From Rhynchosporium graminicola (taxonomy: Eukaryota > Ascomycota > Leotiomycetes > Helotiales > Ploettnerulaceae): a stretch of 64,000 nt of DNA. The notes beneath the pieces were generated by a model. It did no database searches, was not told the origin of the DNA, and saw only the letters and a program-made list of their open reading frames with translations. Where the stretch lies: assembly GCA_900074885.1 (NCBI GenBank), contig FJUW01000015.1, positions 995,532 to 1,059,531 of the forward strand, read 5' to 3'. The position numbers and the translations under genes were made by a program. This document shows positions 23,890 through 36,013 of the stretch, piece by piece; position 1 is the stretch's first letter, and each line of letters begins with the position of its first letter.

Positions 23890-24937
23890 TGCTTCAGGTG
23901 ATGATATGGTAGGCTAGACTGGTGAGAAGTATCCGAATATTATACTGCAAGCGAGCGAGTGAAATCGAGGTCAAAGTGGGAAGTTTTTTGATCTTCAAAG
24001 AGGGGTTGGGAATTGTGATGTATACTAAAGCATTGAGCAGATGGAATGCACATTTCCGGAGCCGGGAGCCCACTGGAATTTTATCTTATCCGGGCAGCCA
24101 TATTAGCAAACAGCGCTTTTCTGTAAGAAGCACGCGGGGTTAGTTGAGACAAATTCTGAGATTGATTGGGGAGCAGTCCGCACGGGAGCATAACCAACAC
24201 TGGATGCATTCCCAGGATACATGAGCTGCAGAGCAGGGGTTGAATATATGAGCTGGACGTAGCAACCCACGCTGGTCCAGCAGACGGCACGAAAACCAAC
24301 CTTTCTTCTTCATCCGACCAGTTGGAAGGCTCGTAGTTCTTGCGAGGCTTGAGATTTGGGCACAGTTTATAATTGTTGGTCTATGGTCACGGGTTGTAGT
24401 GGAGTCTCTGCGCCGCAGTTTAGCCGGCCAGATACATGTATCTCCCTTGCGGATTCTCCACTACCTTAATTTGACAGCCACAAAATAAAACATTACCAAC
24501 AAAAGATCTCGAGTTGACGATCAGACAGAACATTACAACCTAGATATAAATACAGACATATCAGTTCTTCTCGGGAATGATACTGATTTGTTGTCAGCTT
24601 CTACCCAGAAGAGTCGGGGAGAATTGGCTGAAGAGATCGTTCAGTGCTCGAGGGGATGCATTTCAATGGTCGAATTTTGATACCCAAAAGAGCTCTCGTG
24701 CTGCAGATTTCACCATTCAGATGCCGGTCGTCAGCATGGATCCTCGACCTCAACCCGCTTGTACCTTCGAAAAAGCCACCCAATTTCTGAAGCAGGCAAG
24801 AAGACGCTAGTACGTTCTAGGTCACAAAGGAGGCCTTTTGAAGGTACAAATATCTATAAGGCTAAGCAGAACCTATGATACAACTCTTGCACCACCCCCA
24901 CGTCCCTACGGCGAGATACCTTCTTTTTCTATCTCCA
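23890..24937. other. Intergenic stretch
   Basis: Separates the divergently oriented kinase-like and MFS genes. Open frames such as 24577-24810 have no support. No repeats or named regulatory sites were recognised. Confidence 0.45.
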
Positions 24938-26575
24938 ATGTCTTTCGATAAAAGACCAGAAGATCCAGCCACGGCTGAGAAGTTAGTATTACCGCTAGCA
25001 CGTACAAGTATCCCATATACCACATTGTCTGTTCGCTATCGTTGGTACCTTACGTATCTTCTTGGTTATCTGTGCCTCGCATCATCGCTTACAGCAAATA
25101 TTTACTTCCCACTAATCACCCTTCTTGCCGCCCATTATCTCACATCTGTGCAGTCGATAAACCTTACGATAACGCTCTACATCCTGATACAGGGCATTGC
25201 TCCATCAATATTTTCTCCTCTGTCCAATTCTTTTTGCCGACGGCCAGTATATATTTTCAGCTTTGCCATTTATACTGCCGCATCGATAGGTCTTGCTTTC
25301 AGCGGTGACAGCTATATTGCCCTTCTCCTCCTTCGAGCTCTTCAGAGTATGGGCGGAAGTGCTCCGCTATCCCTGGCATATGCCGTGGTTGCAGATTATG
25401 CCCGCCATTCGGAAAGGGTTCGTTTCCTGGGTCCGATGATGACAGCTACCAATGTCGGGCCATCCATAGGACCTGTGATCAGAGGCGGCGCAATTCTGGC
25501 CACGGGAGATCCTCGATGGGCTTTCTGGTCGCTAGTGATATTCGGTGGATCGGCACTGACTCTGATCACTTTTACGATGAGAGAAACCAATCGGTCCATC
25601 GTGGGTAATGGTGCCGTTCATCCACTCGGTATTTGGCGAACAAGGAGCGATATCCTGATGGCAAAGCATGTCTCTCAGAATAAGGATGTTACTCAAGATG
25701 AACCTCACCCTCGAGATGACGCTCAAACCCAGCAGCGAGGGAACCCAACAGAAAAGGACGTTGAGAAAGTTGCACGTCCCGCGCTAGCAGAGACCGGTGA
25801 AGATGCCAATCATGGACACGATATAAACCATGGAAAAACGGGCAGGGGAGTCTTGACAGTACCCAACCCTTTCAAATGTCTCAGAATTCTGTTGTACAAG
25901 GATGCTTTTACAGTTCTATACCTTGCTGCATCGCCTTATGCCAGCTGGTACACGATCACAACATCTATTCCAATGATATACGGCGTGGAATACGGCTACA
26001 ATGATCTTATTATTGGCTGTTGTTACCTTGCTGGTGGTACTGGGATTCTTGCTGGAGGATTTATTGCAGGTCATCTTATGGATTGGAACTACAAACACGC
26101 AGCTAAAGAAGCAGGTTTACTTATAGATCAAGTTGCTGGTGATGACATTCGCTCATTTCCTATCGAGAGAGCTCGTTCACGCGGATCGTACACTATCATC
26201 TCTGTGTCTGCACTGGGCTTCATTGGCTACGGCTGGGCGATTCAACGTCATGTCCATCCAGCTGTTCCTCTTGTGCTTCAGGTTTACCTGGGTTGCAAGT
26301 CTACTGTGATACACCAAGTCTATAGCGCTCTGCTGGTCGATATATTCCCAGACAGTCCCGGAACCGCTGGAGCTTCTAACAATATCTGCCGCTGTGTTGT
26401 CTCTGCTGTCGCGGTAGCCGTACTTAAACCTGTGGTGGATGCCATAGGCCGATCTTGGTTCTTCACGTTAATAGGACTTCTTGACGGATTTGGCTCTGTT
26501 GTCGCAATCTACGTTCTTCGTCGCTGGGGACCAATATGGAGAGAGGAAAGATTATCAAGAGAATTATCGAGATAA
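24938..26575 (+). CDS. MFS transporter, DHA1 drug:H+ antiporter type (QDR-like)
   Basis: A single exon. I take the ATG at 24938 (MSFDKRPEDPATAEKL, 545 aa) because DHA1 members begin with a short hydrophilic tail; an in-frame ATG lies 63 bases upstream (24875) and would add a less likely leader. The first helix starts at WYLTYLLGYLCLASSLT. The motif A position (about residues 91-103) reads SPLSNSFCRRPVY, whereas the usual form is D-x-x-GRRP. LLLLRALQSMGGSAPLSLAYAVVADY and GPSIGPVIRGG follow as the motif C region; the R before GG is unusual. A hydrophilic loop of about 85 residues splits the two six-helix halves, and a second half with YLGCKSTVIHQVYSALLVDIFP closes the protein. Known family role: export of small toxic compounds or polyamines. 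The substrate is unknown. Frame intact. Confidence 0.85.
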   Translation: MSFDKRPEDPATAEKLVLPLARTSIPYTTLSVRYRWYLTYLLGYLCLASSLTANIYFPLITLLAAHYLTSVQSINLTITLYILIQGIAPSIFSPLSNSFCRRPVYIFSFAIYTAASIGLAFSGDSYIALLLLRALQSMGGSAPLSLAYAVVADYARHSERVRFLGPMMTATNVGPSIGPVIRGGAILATGDPRWAFWSLVIFGGSALTLITFTMRETNRSIVGNGAVHPLGIWRTRSDILMAKHVSQNKDVTQDEPHPRDDAQTQQRGNPTEKDVEKVARPALAETGEDANHGHDINHGKTGRGVLTVPNPFKCLRILLYKDAFTVLYLAASPYASWYTITTSIPMIYGVEYGYNDLIIGCCYLAGGTGILAGGFIAGHLMDWNYKHAAKEAGLLIDQVAGDDIRSFPIERARSRGSYTIISVSALGFIGYGWAIQRHVHPAVPLVLQVYLGCKSTVIHQVYSALLVDIFPDSPGTAGASNNICRCVVSAVAVAVLKPVVDAIGRSWFFTLIGLLDGFGSVVAIYVLRRWGPIWREERLSRELSR

Positions 26576-27803
26576 TACGGATATTTCCTGAGGTCAAGCA
26601 CCCGGCACTGTGCAGTTCTCCACCTGCAACCATTTTGAGTGCAATAGGTGCGACGTCAGGAGCTGGATCTAGAAGTATGGCATCATAAATAGTGAATAGC
26701 GATCGTTCCTTGCCACAGGTGACGGATTTAAGGTAGATACCCTCTCAATCGGAGAAAAGGTGGCTGGAATTGACAGACTATTTACGGAAACGTACTGAAC
26801 ATGATAATTTCCTTAAGGCTCACCGACCATATAATCTAAGGAGCACTAGCAGAACTTTGACCTATTTTCTATTGTCCTCACATTATTTTGTGAATTTAGA
26901 TTTGTGCTATGTCGAGAAAGAAAGTATTATTTGCCTCGAGCTCTAGTATTCTCGCTTGTCAAAATCGGCCTGGTGTCTCTCCGATAGAAAAATGTCGTAT
27001 TAATAGAATATGCGATTTTGCTGCTAGCATTTTAGCGCTATATTTGGCTCACTTAGTAAAGTTGAGTATCCGCTTCGAGGCTTTACGGTTTTCTGCCACT
27101 GGAAATTTGAATCAGGAATCACTCGAATTTGAGTGTGAAGCGATAGAAATTTCAACATGCAGATTTGGGACTGGCCATGCGCGATGTTTGCAAGTGATCA
27201 GCTGCGACTTTTTTCAAGTTTCTCTGAAGGTTGGGGTGGAAAGTATCCCCAGCTGGAGGGGTTTCCACGCTAGAATGCTAGCAGCAACCCAGTATAGTCA
27301 GTTAATATGTTGTAGTGAAGTTGACTAGACTCAAGTCCCACGGTAACTTCGGAAAGCAGAATATGGAACAACGAAAGTTTGAGTTGTAACTTGAGGGCAT
27401 TCCAATCAGAGAAATACAGATATCAAATTGAGGGACACAACTTGAAAAGAGATCCTCACCTGCCATATTGAGATCAAGTTCAGTGTCTGTACAACGTTGA
27501 AGTGTTCATGTGGTCGATCGTTTGTTTGCGGGGTTTTCGGTTAGTGACTTGACATCGTTCACCACACTACGCTCTAATGAGTTAGCTTTTGCTGAGCTCG
27601 GCATGTGAGAATCTCCCTAATAGCACCGTCTTGATTAAGTGAACTGTACCAAATCGACGCGGACCAGATGAACGTCATTAGCACATGTAGCTTAATCATG
27701 CTGTGTCTCCATAAATTCTCGACGCAACCCTCCCGGTAAGTCAACTTGGTGCACCTCTTTACAATTTCTTGTGAGAGCCAGTTCCAATAGTCCACAATAC
27801 ACA
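26576..27803. other. Intergenic stretch
   Basis: The 139-codon frame at 26909-27328 lacks homology cues and fungal codon bias. The last part is the leader of the GH92 gene. Nothing else was recognised. Confidence 0.45.
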
Positions 27804-30629
27804 ATGACGGGCAAGAGACAGCTTTTCCTTATTTTCGCTATCATTGGACTCGTCCATAGTCAGGTCAAGAATTCGACAAGCTCAAGTTACGATGTTCTTG
27901 ATTATGTCGATCAATTGATCGGAAGCAGCAATGGAGGTATGAAATTAGACACCGAGATGAAGAGAAAATACTTACATTCTCATAGGAAACATCTTCCCAG
28001 GAGCAACCATTCCTTATGGTAAGCTGACCATGATATCGTGCTCGAAAGCTAAGATCGTCAGGGATGGCAAAAGCAGTTGCAGACACCGACTCGCAAAGCA
28101 ATCAGGTAAGTGTACATTATCAAATGTGATTTTGTCCGTCCAAAATGTTTCGCTGACTCCAGGTTTTGGGAAAATAGGGAGGCTTCACGACAGATAACAG
28201 CAATGTCACGGGTTTCTCGAGCATGCACGATTCTGGCACTGGCGGACAACCATCGTTAGGCAACTTTGCTCTATTCCCGTACGCTAGTTGCGAAGGCGAC
28301 GATGTGAATGGCTGCAATTACCCCAAGAAATCTAGGAAGACCAAATTCGTAAACAGCACATTGAAAGCTTCGCCGGGCTACTTTGGGCTTCAACTAGTCA
28401 GCGGGGTACAAGTTGATATGACTGCAGCTCATCACACTTCCCTCTTCCGATTTAAGTTTCCAGCATCAAACCAGACTGGAAATTCTTCTAGCCCGCTAAT
28501 TCTCATGGATCTGACTGATTTGTCGGACTCCCGTCAGGACAACGGAACAGTGGCTGTTGATGGCACCACGGGTCGGATGACTGGAAATGCTCGATTCCTC
28601 CCGAGTTTCGGATCCGGCAATTATGTCGCATATTTTTGCGCTGATTTCTCTGGAGCAACCATTCGGGATAGCGGAATATTTGTGAACAGCCGGGCAAGTG
28701 CTGATGTCAAGAACTTGACCATCTCCAGGACAATCAATAACTACCCATTACCTGGTGGATCTTTCGTTCGTTTCCGATCCCCTGGAAACAATGGTATTCT
28801 CGCAAGAGTCGGCGTGAGTCTGATCAGCAGCGAACAAGCTTGCTCTAGTGCAGAGAAAGAGATCCCTTCCTTTGATTTTGCTGCAACTCAGAAAGCTGCC
28901 GAAGACATGTGGCGGGAAAAGATCAATCCAATCCAAGTAAGCACGGTCGGCGTCAATTCTTCTACCCTCACGAACTTCTACTCCGGGATTTATCGAACCT
29001 TTGTCAATCCGCAAGATTATACTGGGGAGAACCCTCTTTGGGAAAGCGATGAACCATACTTCGACTCATTCTACTGTATTTGGGATTTGTTCAGGTCTCA
29101 GATGCCGTTCTTGACCATCGTTGATCCCAGCACAGTCGCACGGCAGATCCGCTCTCTCATCGATACGTACAGACATGAAGGATGGCTTCCTGACTGTCGG
29201 ATGAGTCTTTGCAAAGGATACACGCAAGGAGGCTCGAATGCTGACAACGTGCTGGCTGATGCTTATCTCAAAGGAATTTCTGACGACGTTGATTGGGAAA
29301 CGGGATACGAAGCAGTGGTCAAGGACGCAGAAGTTGAGCCTTTCGATTGGTGCTGTGAAGGAAGAGGAGGCCTGGACAGTTGGAAGTCACTCGGGTACAT
29401 CCCCGTACAGGACTTTGACTACAAAGGTTTCGGAACCATGACGAGAAGTCTTTCTCGAACTCTCGAGTACAGCTATAATGATTTCGTGATCACCAAAATA
29501 GCTGCTGGTATCGGAGGCAAAGAAGACGATATTGAGAAATACACTAAACGCAGCGGGAACTGGAAGAACCTTTTTAAGGCCGATCAGACATCTTTCATCA
29601 ATGGAACGAATACGGGATTCGAAGGCTTCTTCCAGCCTCGATACTTGAATAAAACCTTTGGTCTTCAAGATCCCCTGACGTGCAGCAATATTGACCCCAA
29701 CCCGGGCAGTATTTGTTCTTTGCAAAATACGGCCGGAGAAACATTCGAAAGCTCGATCTGGGAATACTCTTTGTAAGTGTGCCATCATCTATCACATTTG
29801 TGCTTATGAAGTCGATGGGGGCCCATGAGTTTCCTTTCTTGCATGTCCCAGGATGATCTTGAGATATGTCCGGTTATTTTTTTTTTATAACGCTCGTCAA
29901 AAGACAATAGCTAATTACAACCTCCTCATCAATAGCTTTGTTCCACACGACCAAGCAACGCTCATCACCACATTCGGGGGCCCTGCAGCGTTCGTTGAAC
30001 GCTTGGACTACCTGCACGACAAGGGCATCACTTACATCGGGAACGAGCCAGCATTCTTAACAGTCTTTCAATATCATTACGCAGGTCGCCCAGGTCTTTC
30101 AGCAAAGCGATCTCACTTCTACGTGCCTACTTTCTTCCAGCCCACCAACGATGGCTTACCAGGTAACGACGACAGCGGTGCAATGGGCTCATTTGTTGCA
30201 TTCACCATGATCGGCCTCTTCCCGAATCCAGGACAGGACGTATACCTGATAATTCCACCATACTTCGAATCCGTGTCTATCACCTCGCCAGCGACCAACA
30301 ACACGGCCACCATAAGAAACATAAACTTCGATGCTAGCTACAAGAACATTTACATTCAGTCTGCTACACTCGATGGTGAGCCATACACTAAGAACTGGAT
30401 CGAACACTCGTTCTTCACCGAAGGGAAGGAGCTTGTTCTTACTCTCGGTCCGACCGAAAGTGCTTGGGGAACACGTGTTGAGGATCTACCGCCTAGTCTG
30501 GGAACGTATGAGGGGTTCGGGAATTTCAGTGCCAATTCTACGGCTGGGAAGGGCGGCAAGAGAGCTGTGGGATATGCAGCGGCTGATCTAATCCCTGAGC
30601 CGGGAGTAAACAATGGGGTTTCTTACTAG
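27804..30629 (+). CDS. Secreted GH92 alpha-mannosidase
   Basis: Five exons, 27804-27936, 27986-28018, 28062-28105, 28178-29772 and 29936-30629, give 832 aa. The N-terminus MTGKRQLFLIFAIIGLVHSQ is a signal peptide. The GH92 N-terminal beta domain starts at YVDQLIGSSNGGNIFPGATIPYGMAK, assembled across two tiny exons (33 and 44 bp). The catalytic (alpha/alpha)6 domain shows the family landmarks: WESDEPYFDSFYCIWDLFRSQ, GWLPDCRMS, GYTQGGSNADNVLADA (about 415-432), YIGNEPAF, and GNDDSGAMGSF (about 678-688) with the acidic pair that binds Ca2+ and the catalytic base region. Family enzymes are Ca2+-dependent exo-alpha-mannosidases (mostly alpha-1,2) that trim mannans or N-glycans; this one is predicted to be extracellular. 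Many N-glycosylation sequons. The last intron (163 bp) is the longest and contains a T-run. Frame intact. Confidence 0.93.
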
Positions 30630-30994
30630 TTTCTTATGATTTGGGCGCAAATCATGGTCAATCTAACTCCCGCCTCTCTTCACAGACTTTTGGGTAGGAT
30701 ATTATTCCGCAGCATGATTTGAGAATCAGTGATTGGACTCACGAGAGTTTTATGAAATACTCAAAAAAAAAAGTCAAAAACATCGTTATGTGACAATTTC
30801 CACATCGTTTGCACAGAAAGCCAACGTGCAAGTCAAACGAAGTCACGAGAAATATACGAGAATACATGAAATAAATTTACAAAGTTTCATCAGTTTTTGT
30901 TTGGCCGTCCCTCAAATGGGAAGAGGCAATAAGTACCAGATGACTTTTGAAGATCTAGTCCATTCGAGAAGTTCGGAATAGCATTCGACAGCGT
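30630..30994. other. Convergent intergenic stretch
   Basis: Lies between the 3' ends of the GH92 gene (+) and the small unknown gene (-), so it should hold both 3' UTRs. No gene recognised. Confidence 0.5.
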
Positions 30995-31420
30995 TCAAGC
31001 AGCGTGTAGCTCGCAGAACCTCTCCACCAGCGACGCCATCTCAATCGCAACTGCCCAATTAACCTTGACATCCAAGCCCCTCTTTATCTTCGCCATTGCC
31101 TCCTCGTGTGCTAGATTTGCTTTCCAGATAAAGTCTGGTGGGTTCGAGTCACTGCGTTAATGTTAGTATTGCCTTGACAATTCGATTCTTGATTCCGGAC
31201 TACAAGAAGATAGAAGGAAGATGTGAGAGAAATTAATGAAGAGGAATAGCATGACGTACCCGAAGACCAGAGGCTGAAGACTGCGATTGACTGTCTCCCC
31301 GTTATGTTTGTATATTCCTTTCCCGTGGATTATTGCGGCTTCGTTTAATGGACAGCTGGGTATGCGACAGGGATTTCGGGGGCCGAAATGAACGGGGCTT
31401 GGCTGGGTGATGGTGGGCAT
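30995..31420 (-). CDS. Small unknown protein (105 aa)
   Basis: Two exons, 31420-31260 and 31151-30995, joined by a 108-bp GT..AG intron (GTACGT donor). I do not recognise the family. The sequence reads MPTITQPSPVHFGPRNPCRIPSC, a compact middle (AAIIHGKGIYKHNGETVN), then QPLVFGDSNPPDFIWKANLAHEEAM and a predicted helical, charged C-terminus ending FCELHAA. No signal peptide or membrane segment. Splicing restores one continuous frame across a plausible junction and the composition is protein-like, so I consider it real. It is next to, and on the same strand as, the DUF3237 and monooxygenase genes. Confidence 0.6.
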
Positions 31421-31971
31421 TGCAGATGGCTCGTTGATTGCGGAGCGTAGAACCTTCTTTCTAGACGATGAAAGAAGCTTCCCCTAAAGCATGGATTTCG
31501 AAGGACGTGCAAGGGTATTCACGATCTTGAACTTCGGCGGCCTAATTTTCGTGATGTTGATGGAGAGAGACAAATGCAAGATCCAGAGCGACCGGAGTTT
31601 GAAATTTTAGAGAGCTTCTGCCGAAATTGGTCTTGCGATTAATTTATGGTACGACAGCTAGAGTCCCAATGTGGTTCTCATTCCTCCTCTTTGTTAGAAA
31701 TGACGACAGGGGACCTCGCTTAAACTCAGAACCGGATGCGGTAAACAATATATTTTCAAGAGTCAAGACAGAGTTGGTGAGCAGATACCATTCACAAAAC
31801 TCGTCGCTTAGTAAGACTTCAAAATGGCAACGGGAAACTTGAATAAACTAATCACAATACATGGCGTCACCACTCGATTTGACAGATTTGAAGATAATAA
31901 GATGCAGATACTTTGTAACTTGTCTCATGGCAATAATTGGGCTTAAGTCGCAATAAGATGATTAGACCTTT
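31421..31971. other. Intergenic stretch
   Basis: About 550 bases between two minus-strand genes. No open frame or motif worth naming. Confidence 0.5.
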
Positions 31972-33033
31972 CTAAGAAACGCGGTAGGCACTGTTGAAAT
32001 TAGAGATTGTTCCTTTAGCTTGATGTAAACTTACTCATAGATGACTTCAGCTCCCTTCCTCATCCCGCTACCCACCCACATGCCGCAGTTTACTTTGTCT
32101 CTATATCTCTCATCGCCTGTTTCCATGTCGATGAACAATCGGAATTTGTAGCTATTTGGATCGACAGCGTCCGCCGTGTCGGGATTGGCAAGTTGAGCGA
32201 GTACTTCGGGTGGTCCCGTCCTCCAGCCATGAGTTTTCACGACAATATGAGCAGGTGGTTCATCGTAAGTCTGAAGGATGTAATTGGTCTGGAGATGAGC
32301 AGATCCATCGCCAATGATCAGTTGGCTATCTTGACCACCAGGCTGTTCTGATCAGTACATAATACTTAGCATCTATGGTTGAAGCTTACCAAAGCAATTC
32401 CAGATCCCCAAGAGCCTGACCACGTACCCCCAGTGAAAGATATCCAGTTTCGGTGGCCGAACGGCGTAGGTCCAAGAGAAATGCGAGGGCTGAGTTTTAC
32501 TGCCATGCGGAAGTCGAGTTGCAAACTCGGATGAGGTAAAGATAGATCTGGGTATGGGTGGTGTGACACTTGATCTGCAGCTCGTGGTGTGCTTTGAGAT
32601 GAATCAGCCAATATGCAGACAATGGCTGACTTCAGAATGAAACCTTATCTCCATAGAATAGCCAAAATGTAGGGAAAACGGCGTATTCTTACGCTTCATC
32701 ATCAGTCATTGACCCCATCAATGGTTGCTGGTCACGTGGACCCATCCCTCCCATCTTCTCTAGGGCTTGCGGCTTATGGTTCTGCTCAGAAGGCCGGTCA
32801 TTGTTCGTTTCATGCTCACTACCATCCATTCTGGCTTCGTCAACACGATTATCGCCCGTCGAAGCGTCAGGACCATAGAAAGTCCGGTTTGTCCCCATAT
32901 TCTGCCCTGCTGTTTGGTTTTGCGAGCTCTCGTCACGAGGCCCCGCGTTTTGTCTCTGGGCCCCGTCTAGAGTTGGTTGATTGAGACCTGGACTGTGGAA
33001 ATCATTCATGTCTCTATTGAAGCTGGGATCCAT
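31972..33033 (-). CDS. DUF3237 family protein with disordered N-terminal extension
   Basis: The model uses exons 33033-32693, 32591-32390, 32342-32035 and 31990-31972 (289 aa). Exons 2-4 are secure. They give the DUF3237 beta-barrel: LDFRMAVKLSPRISLGPTPFGHRNWI, FTGGTWSGSWGSG, then PGGQDSQLIIGDGSAHLQ, THGWRTGPPEVL, RLFIDMETGDERY, MWVGSGMRKGAEVIYD, and a 6-codon last exon AYRVS-stop. Exon 1 encodes about 113 Asn/Gln/Asp/Pro-rich residues (MDPSFNRDMNDFHSPG) and joins in phase through a 101-bp GTAAGA..AAAG intron. Most DUF3237 proteins lack such an extension, so exon 1 could belong to a separate gene, with the domain protein starting at an internal Met (LDFRMAV). Bacterial DUF3237 members are small single-domain proteins of unknown role. 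Same strand as the BVMO gene upstream. Confidence 0.75.
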
Positions 33034-33800
33034 TCTGATCACCGAATAAGTATAACGTGATGTAAGCTGTGGTGGTGGTATCGTAAGATAACCTTCGAAA
33101 CTACCGAAAACAATACTGGCCACGGCTGCAAGGATTTCGAACGAGAAATGACGGAGATTTGTAGAGTAGCATACGATGTCACAACCAATTCACCTAACAA
33201 TAAAGATAGAAATGCCAAACGTGTCAAAAACTCTATTTGGTTTGCATATGTAGAATCCGTCGGGCTTTCATTTCTCCTCTTCCAGCCCCACGCAACAGTA
33301 CTCACCAATCATACCATCCCGCTAAATCCGAATGCAGTAGAGTAACTATTTACAGACTAGGATCATCGAGATATTCGCTGTAATATTATCGAATGGACAA
33401 TCGCTGTGTCTTCATAGATGAGAAAAGAGGAGTCTCCAATATCTTGTCCACAAAATCCTACGTGATGAAATGAACAGGATCGATGCTCGGAGATAGCGTC
33501 GTTGGCACCTCAGCAATATGGAAGAGGAAAGTGACAATTAGACATGTCACGACTAGCCGATAGCACGAGAAGAACTTGATATCAATCAACCAAAGAAGAT
33601 CCTCTGCTATCCAGCAAATGCTAAGTAGTTTTTTTCAAGTCAAGTCAGTGGATCAAAACAAAGAAGCGAGATTTGTGGGATCATGTCTAAGATAAAGAAC
33701 ATTAAGATAATTGCTTATCAGACTTCAAAGCCTGTAGAGTGTGATGGAAATCACATGGACCTACTTAACTGCACTATGTGCCCTAATTCATAGTGCTTTG
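33034..33800. other. Intergenic stretch
   Basis: Contains the presumed promoter of the DUF3237 gene and the 3' end region of the BVMO gene. Short frames at 33039-33345 overlap on both strands and are not convincing. Confidence 0.5.
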
Positions 33801-36013
33801 CTAGGCAGAGATGTCTACTTTACGATCGACGACAAGGGCACCCTTCTTGATAACCTCCTCCATCCACTTAGGATCAATAGCCTCCTCGCTGAGATACGGG
33901 GTAAGATCGACTCCTTCTTTGTCTTTGTTCCGATCTTCGTAAGTGAAGCCGAGGCCTAGATATGCCCAACTGATGAAGTGAAGTCAGCATGCGACAAAGT
34001 TTTGTTCGGACGGAGGAACTCAACGGGTTGTGTTTGTTTTGGTATGTGATATGGTAATCTTCATATCTCGGTTCTTCGATGACTTGACAATAGTGCAAAG
34101 AACTACCCGGAAATACTGCATTGACTCTCCCGGTCTCGTTGTCTATTGGCTAGTTAATCCCGGCTCACTCGCTCAAGGGAAAGAGGAGGTCTCACTTCGG
34201 TACCAAGCTCTGCAATTGCTGGACCAGACAGTAGATTTAATGAACTCTTGGGTATGCGCATTGAAGGCATCAGTAATGTCTTGCTTAGGTGTAATTGACT
34301 TGATGGCTTCCGCTTGCATTTTTTTGATGAACTTGACTGCATAGTCGCCGACGTAATTCAGAGGTCCCATCACCGAACCGTTTTCGACAGGCCACTGAAG
34401 TCTTCGTTAGCAGGCGCGAATACTAGACACACGTGATACGGGTGTAAGATAACTATAAACAAAAGTAGGTGTCTAGCGTTGGCATCACTTACCGTTGGTC
34501 CTATGAATGTGATGAAGTTTGGCATATCTGGAACTGTAAGTCCAAGGTATGCTTCAGGACAGATCTTCCATTTGTCTGCTAGATCAACACCATTTTGACC
34601 AACCACTGGAAAGCGTGGTCGGTAGGAGACATCGAAACCTGTGGCGCATACTATGGTGTCAACCTTCTTAGCATTTCCATCCGAGTCGATGACAGAATCT
34701 CCGGTGATCTTGGTCACTTCGGCGAAGTGAACATCCACATTTGGCTCTTGGATTGCCTTCATGTATGGGTCGCCTAGAATATTGAGCAATCAGTGACTTG
34801 CACCACTCGTCCAAGGTACATACCTGGAGTGAATCTTCGGCATCCGACATCGAAGGTGGGAGTAAATCCCTTGAGCAACCTCTCGTCTTTTATATGCTCG
34901 GCCATACGCGCTGCAAACACTTTCTTGGCTTCCTTTTGTCCCTCGCTCTTGCTGAAAAATAGCTCCCACATGCCATTTATCTCGCCCTCAAGGTATTTGG
35001 CATGCTTCACTAGTTCCTTTGTATTGGCACGGAACTCGTTCCTCTCTTCGTCTGTGTAAGGTGGGCCTACCCCGTTATTACCAGCAACGGAAACAAACCA
35101 GACTGCGGTCCGAACATATACATCGATGTGTTTAACAAACGGTTGCATATTCGGAAGCGTTTGGATGGAAGAAGCTCCTGAGCCAATGATTGCCACTGAC
35201 TCATTCTTCCACTGTTCCTCTTGGTAGTCCTTAGGCCAAGCAGCGGTGTCTGTTCTGTTCAGCATTCATCACGAACCACGATATGAGACACGCACGGACG
35301 ACTTTCCCTTTGAAATTTTCAAGACCATCAATTCCAGGCCACTTGAAATTGTTCAAGATACCAGTGGCGTGGAGAAGCAAGTCACATTTCTCCTCAAATT
35401 CCCTTGGTGCTGAGCCGGGTCGGGTCTGACGAAGCTTCACGATCCATTTTCCTTCTTCCTCTTGCCAGTAGCATCCTATGACTGTTGTGTTGAAAGTCAT
35501 GTACTTGCGAAGGCCGAAAACCTCACACACCTTGTCCAGATACTTCCAAATATCTGGTGATCGGCTATTGAAGCGAGGCCAATCTGGGCTTTGATCTGTG
35601 TGTTAGTTAAGGGCATGGTGTCATTCTGAGAAAACCTACTTGAGAGCAAAGTTGAAGGTGTAGGCGTGAGACGGAATGTCACAGGCGGCGCCGGGATATC
35701 TATTTTCGAACCAAGTTCCGCCAATGTCCTCGTTCTTCTCATAAATGACGTGTTCCACACTTAGTTGTCAGAACGTTGCAGGTAAAGGATAGTGTTTGAA
35801 GCATGCTTCTATCGGATGGAAGTCTCACTTTTGGCAATGCTTTTGAATCTTGTAAGCCATCATGATACCGGAAACTCCAGCACCAATGGTCAGGACTCGC
35901 ATCTTCCTATTTTCTGGTGCTCTGAAGGTGATGTCTGGTATCTTGTAGATATCACTATCGGCAACCGATCCCATGAAGCCATTCGTTCCCAATTGAGAGA
36001 TGTCAGGAGCCAT
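33801..36013 (-). CDS. FAD-dependent Baeyer-Villiger monooxygenase
   Basis: Eight exons, 36013-35829, 35759-35640, 35588-35296, 35249-34824, 34773-34493, 34394-34196, 34142-34025 and 33969-33801, give 596 aa in one frame. The first Rossmann fold is [12 protein letters not shown] (about 41-51), followed by [24 protein letters not shown]. The BVMO fingerprint FKGKVVHTAAWP (FxGxxxHxxxW form) is formed exactly at the exon 3/4 junction. The NADPH-binding fold is [25 protein letters not shown] and [12 protein letters not shown] follow, and the C-terminus reads [15 protein letters not shown] and ends VDISA. This is the full architecture of type I BVMOs, which insert oxygen next to a ketone using FAD, NADPH and O2. 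The native substrate is unknown; fungal members serve in steroid, ketone and secondary metabolism. Intron 7 uses a GTTGAG donor. The frame is intact. Confidence 0.93.

Noticed and set aside
24875..24937. Upstream ATG extension of the DHA1-type transporter
   Set aside because: The extra 21 residues (LLHHPHVPTARYLLF) are unlike DHA1 N-termini; the ATG at 24938 gives a typical start.
26909..27328. 139-codon open frame between the MFS and GH92 genes
   Set aside because: No family resemblance, no codon bias like its neighbours, and no splice signals extending it.
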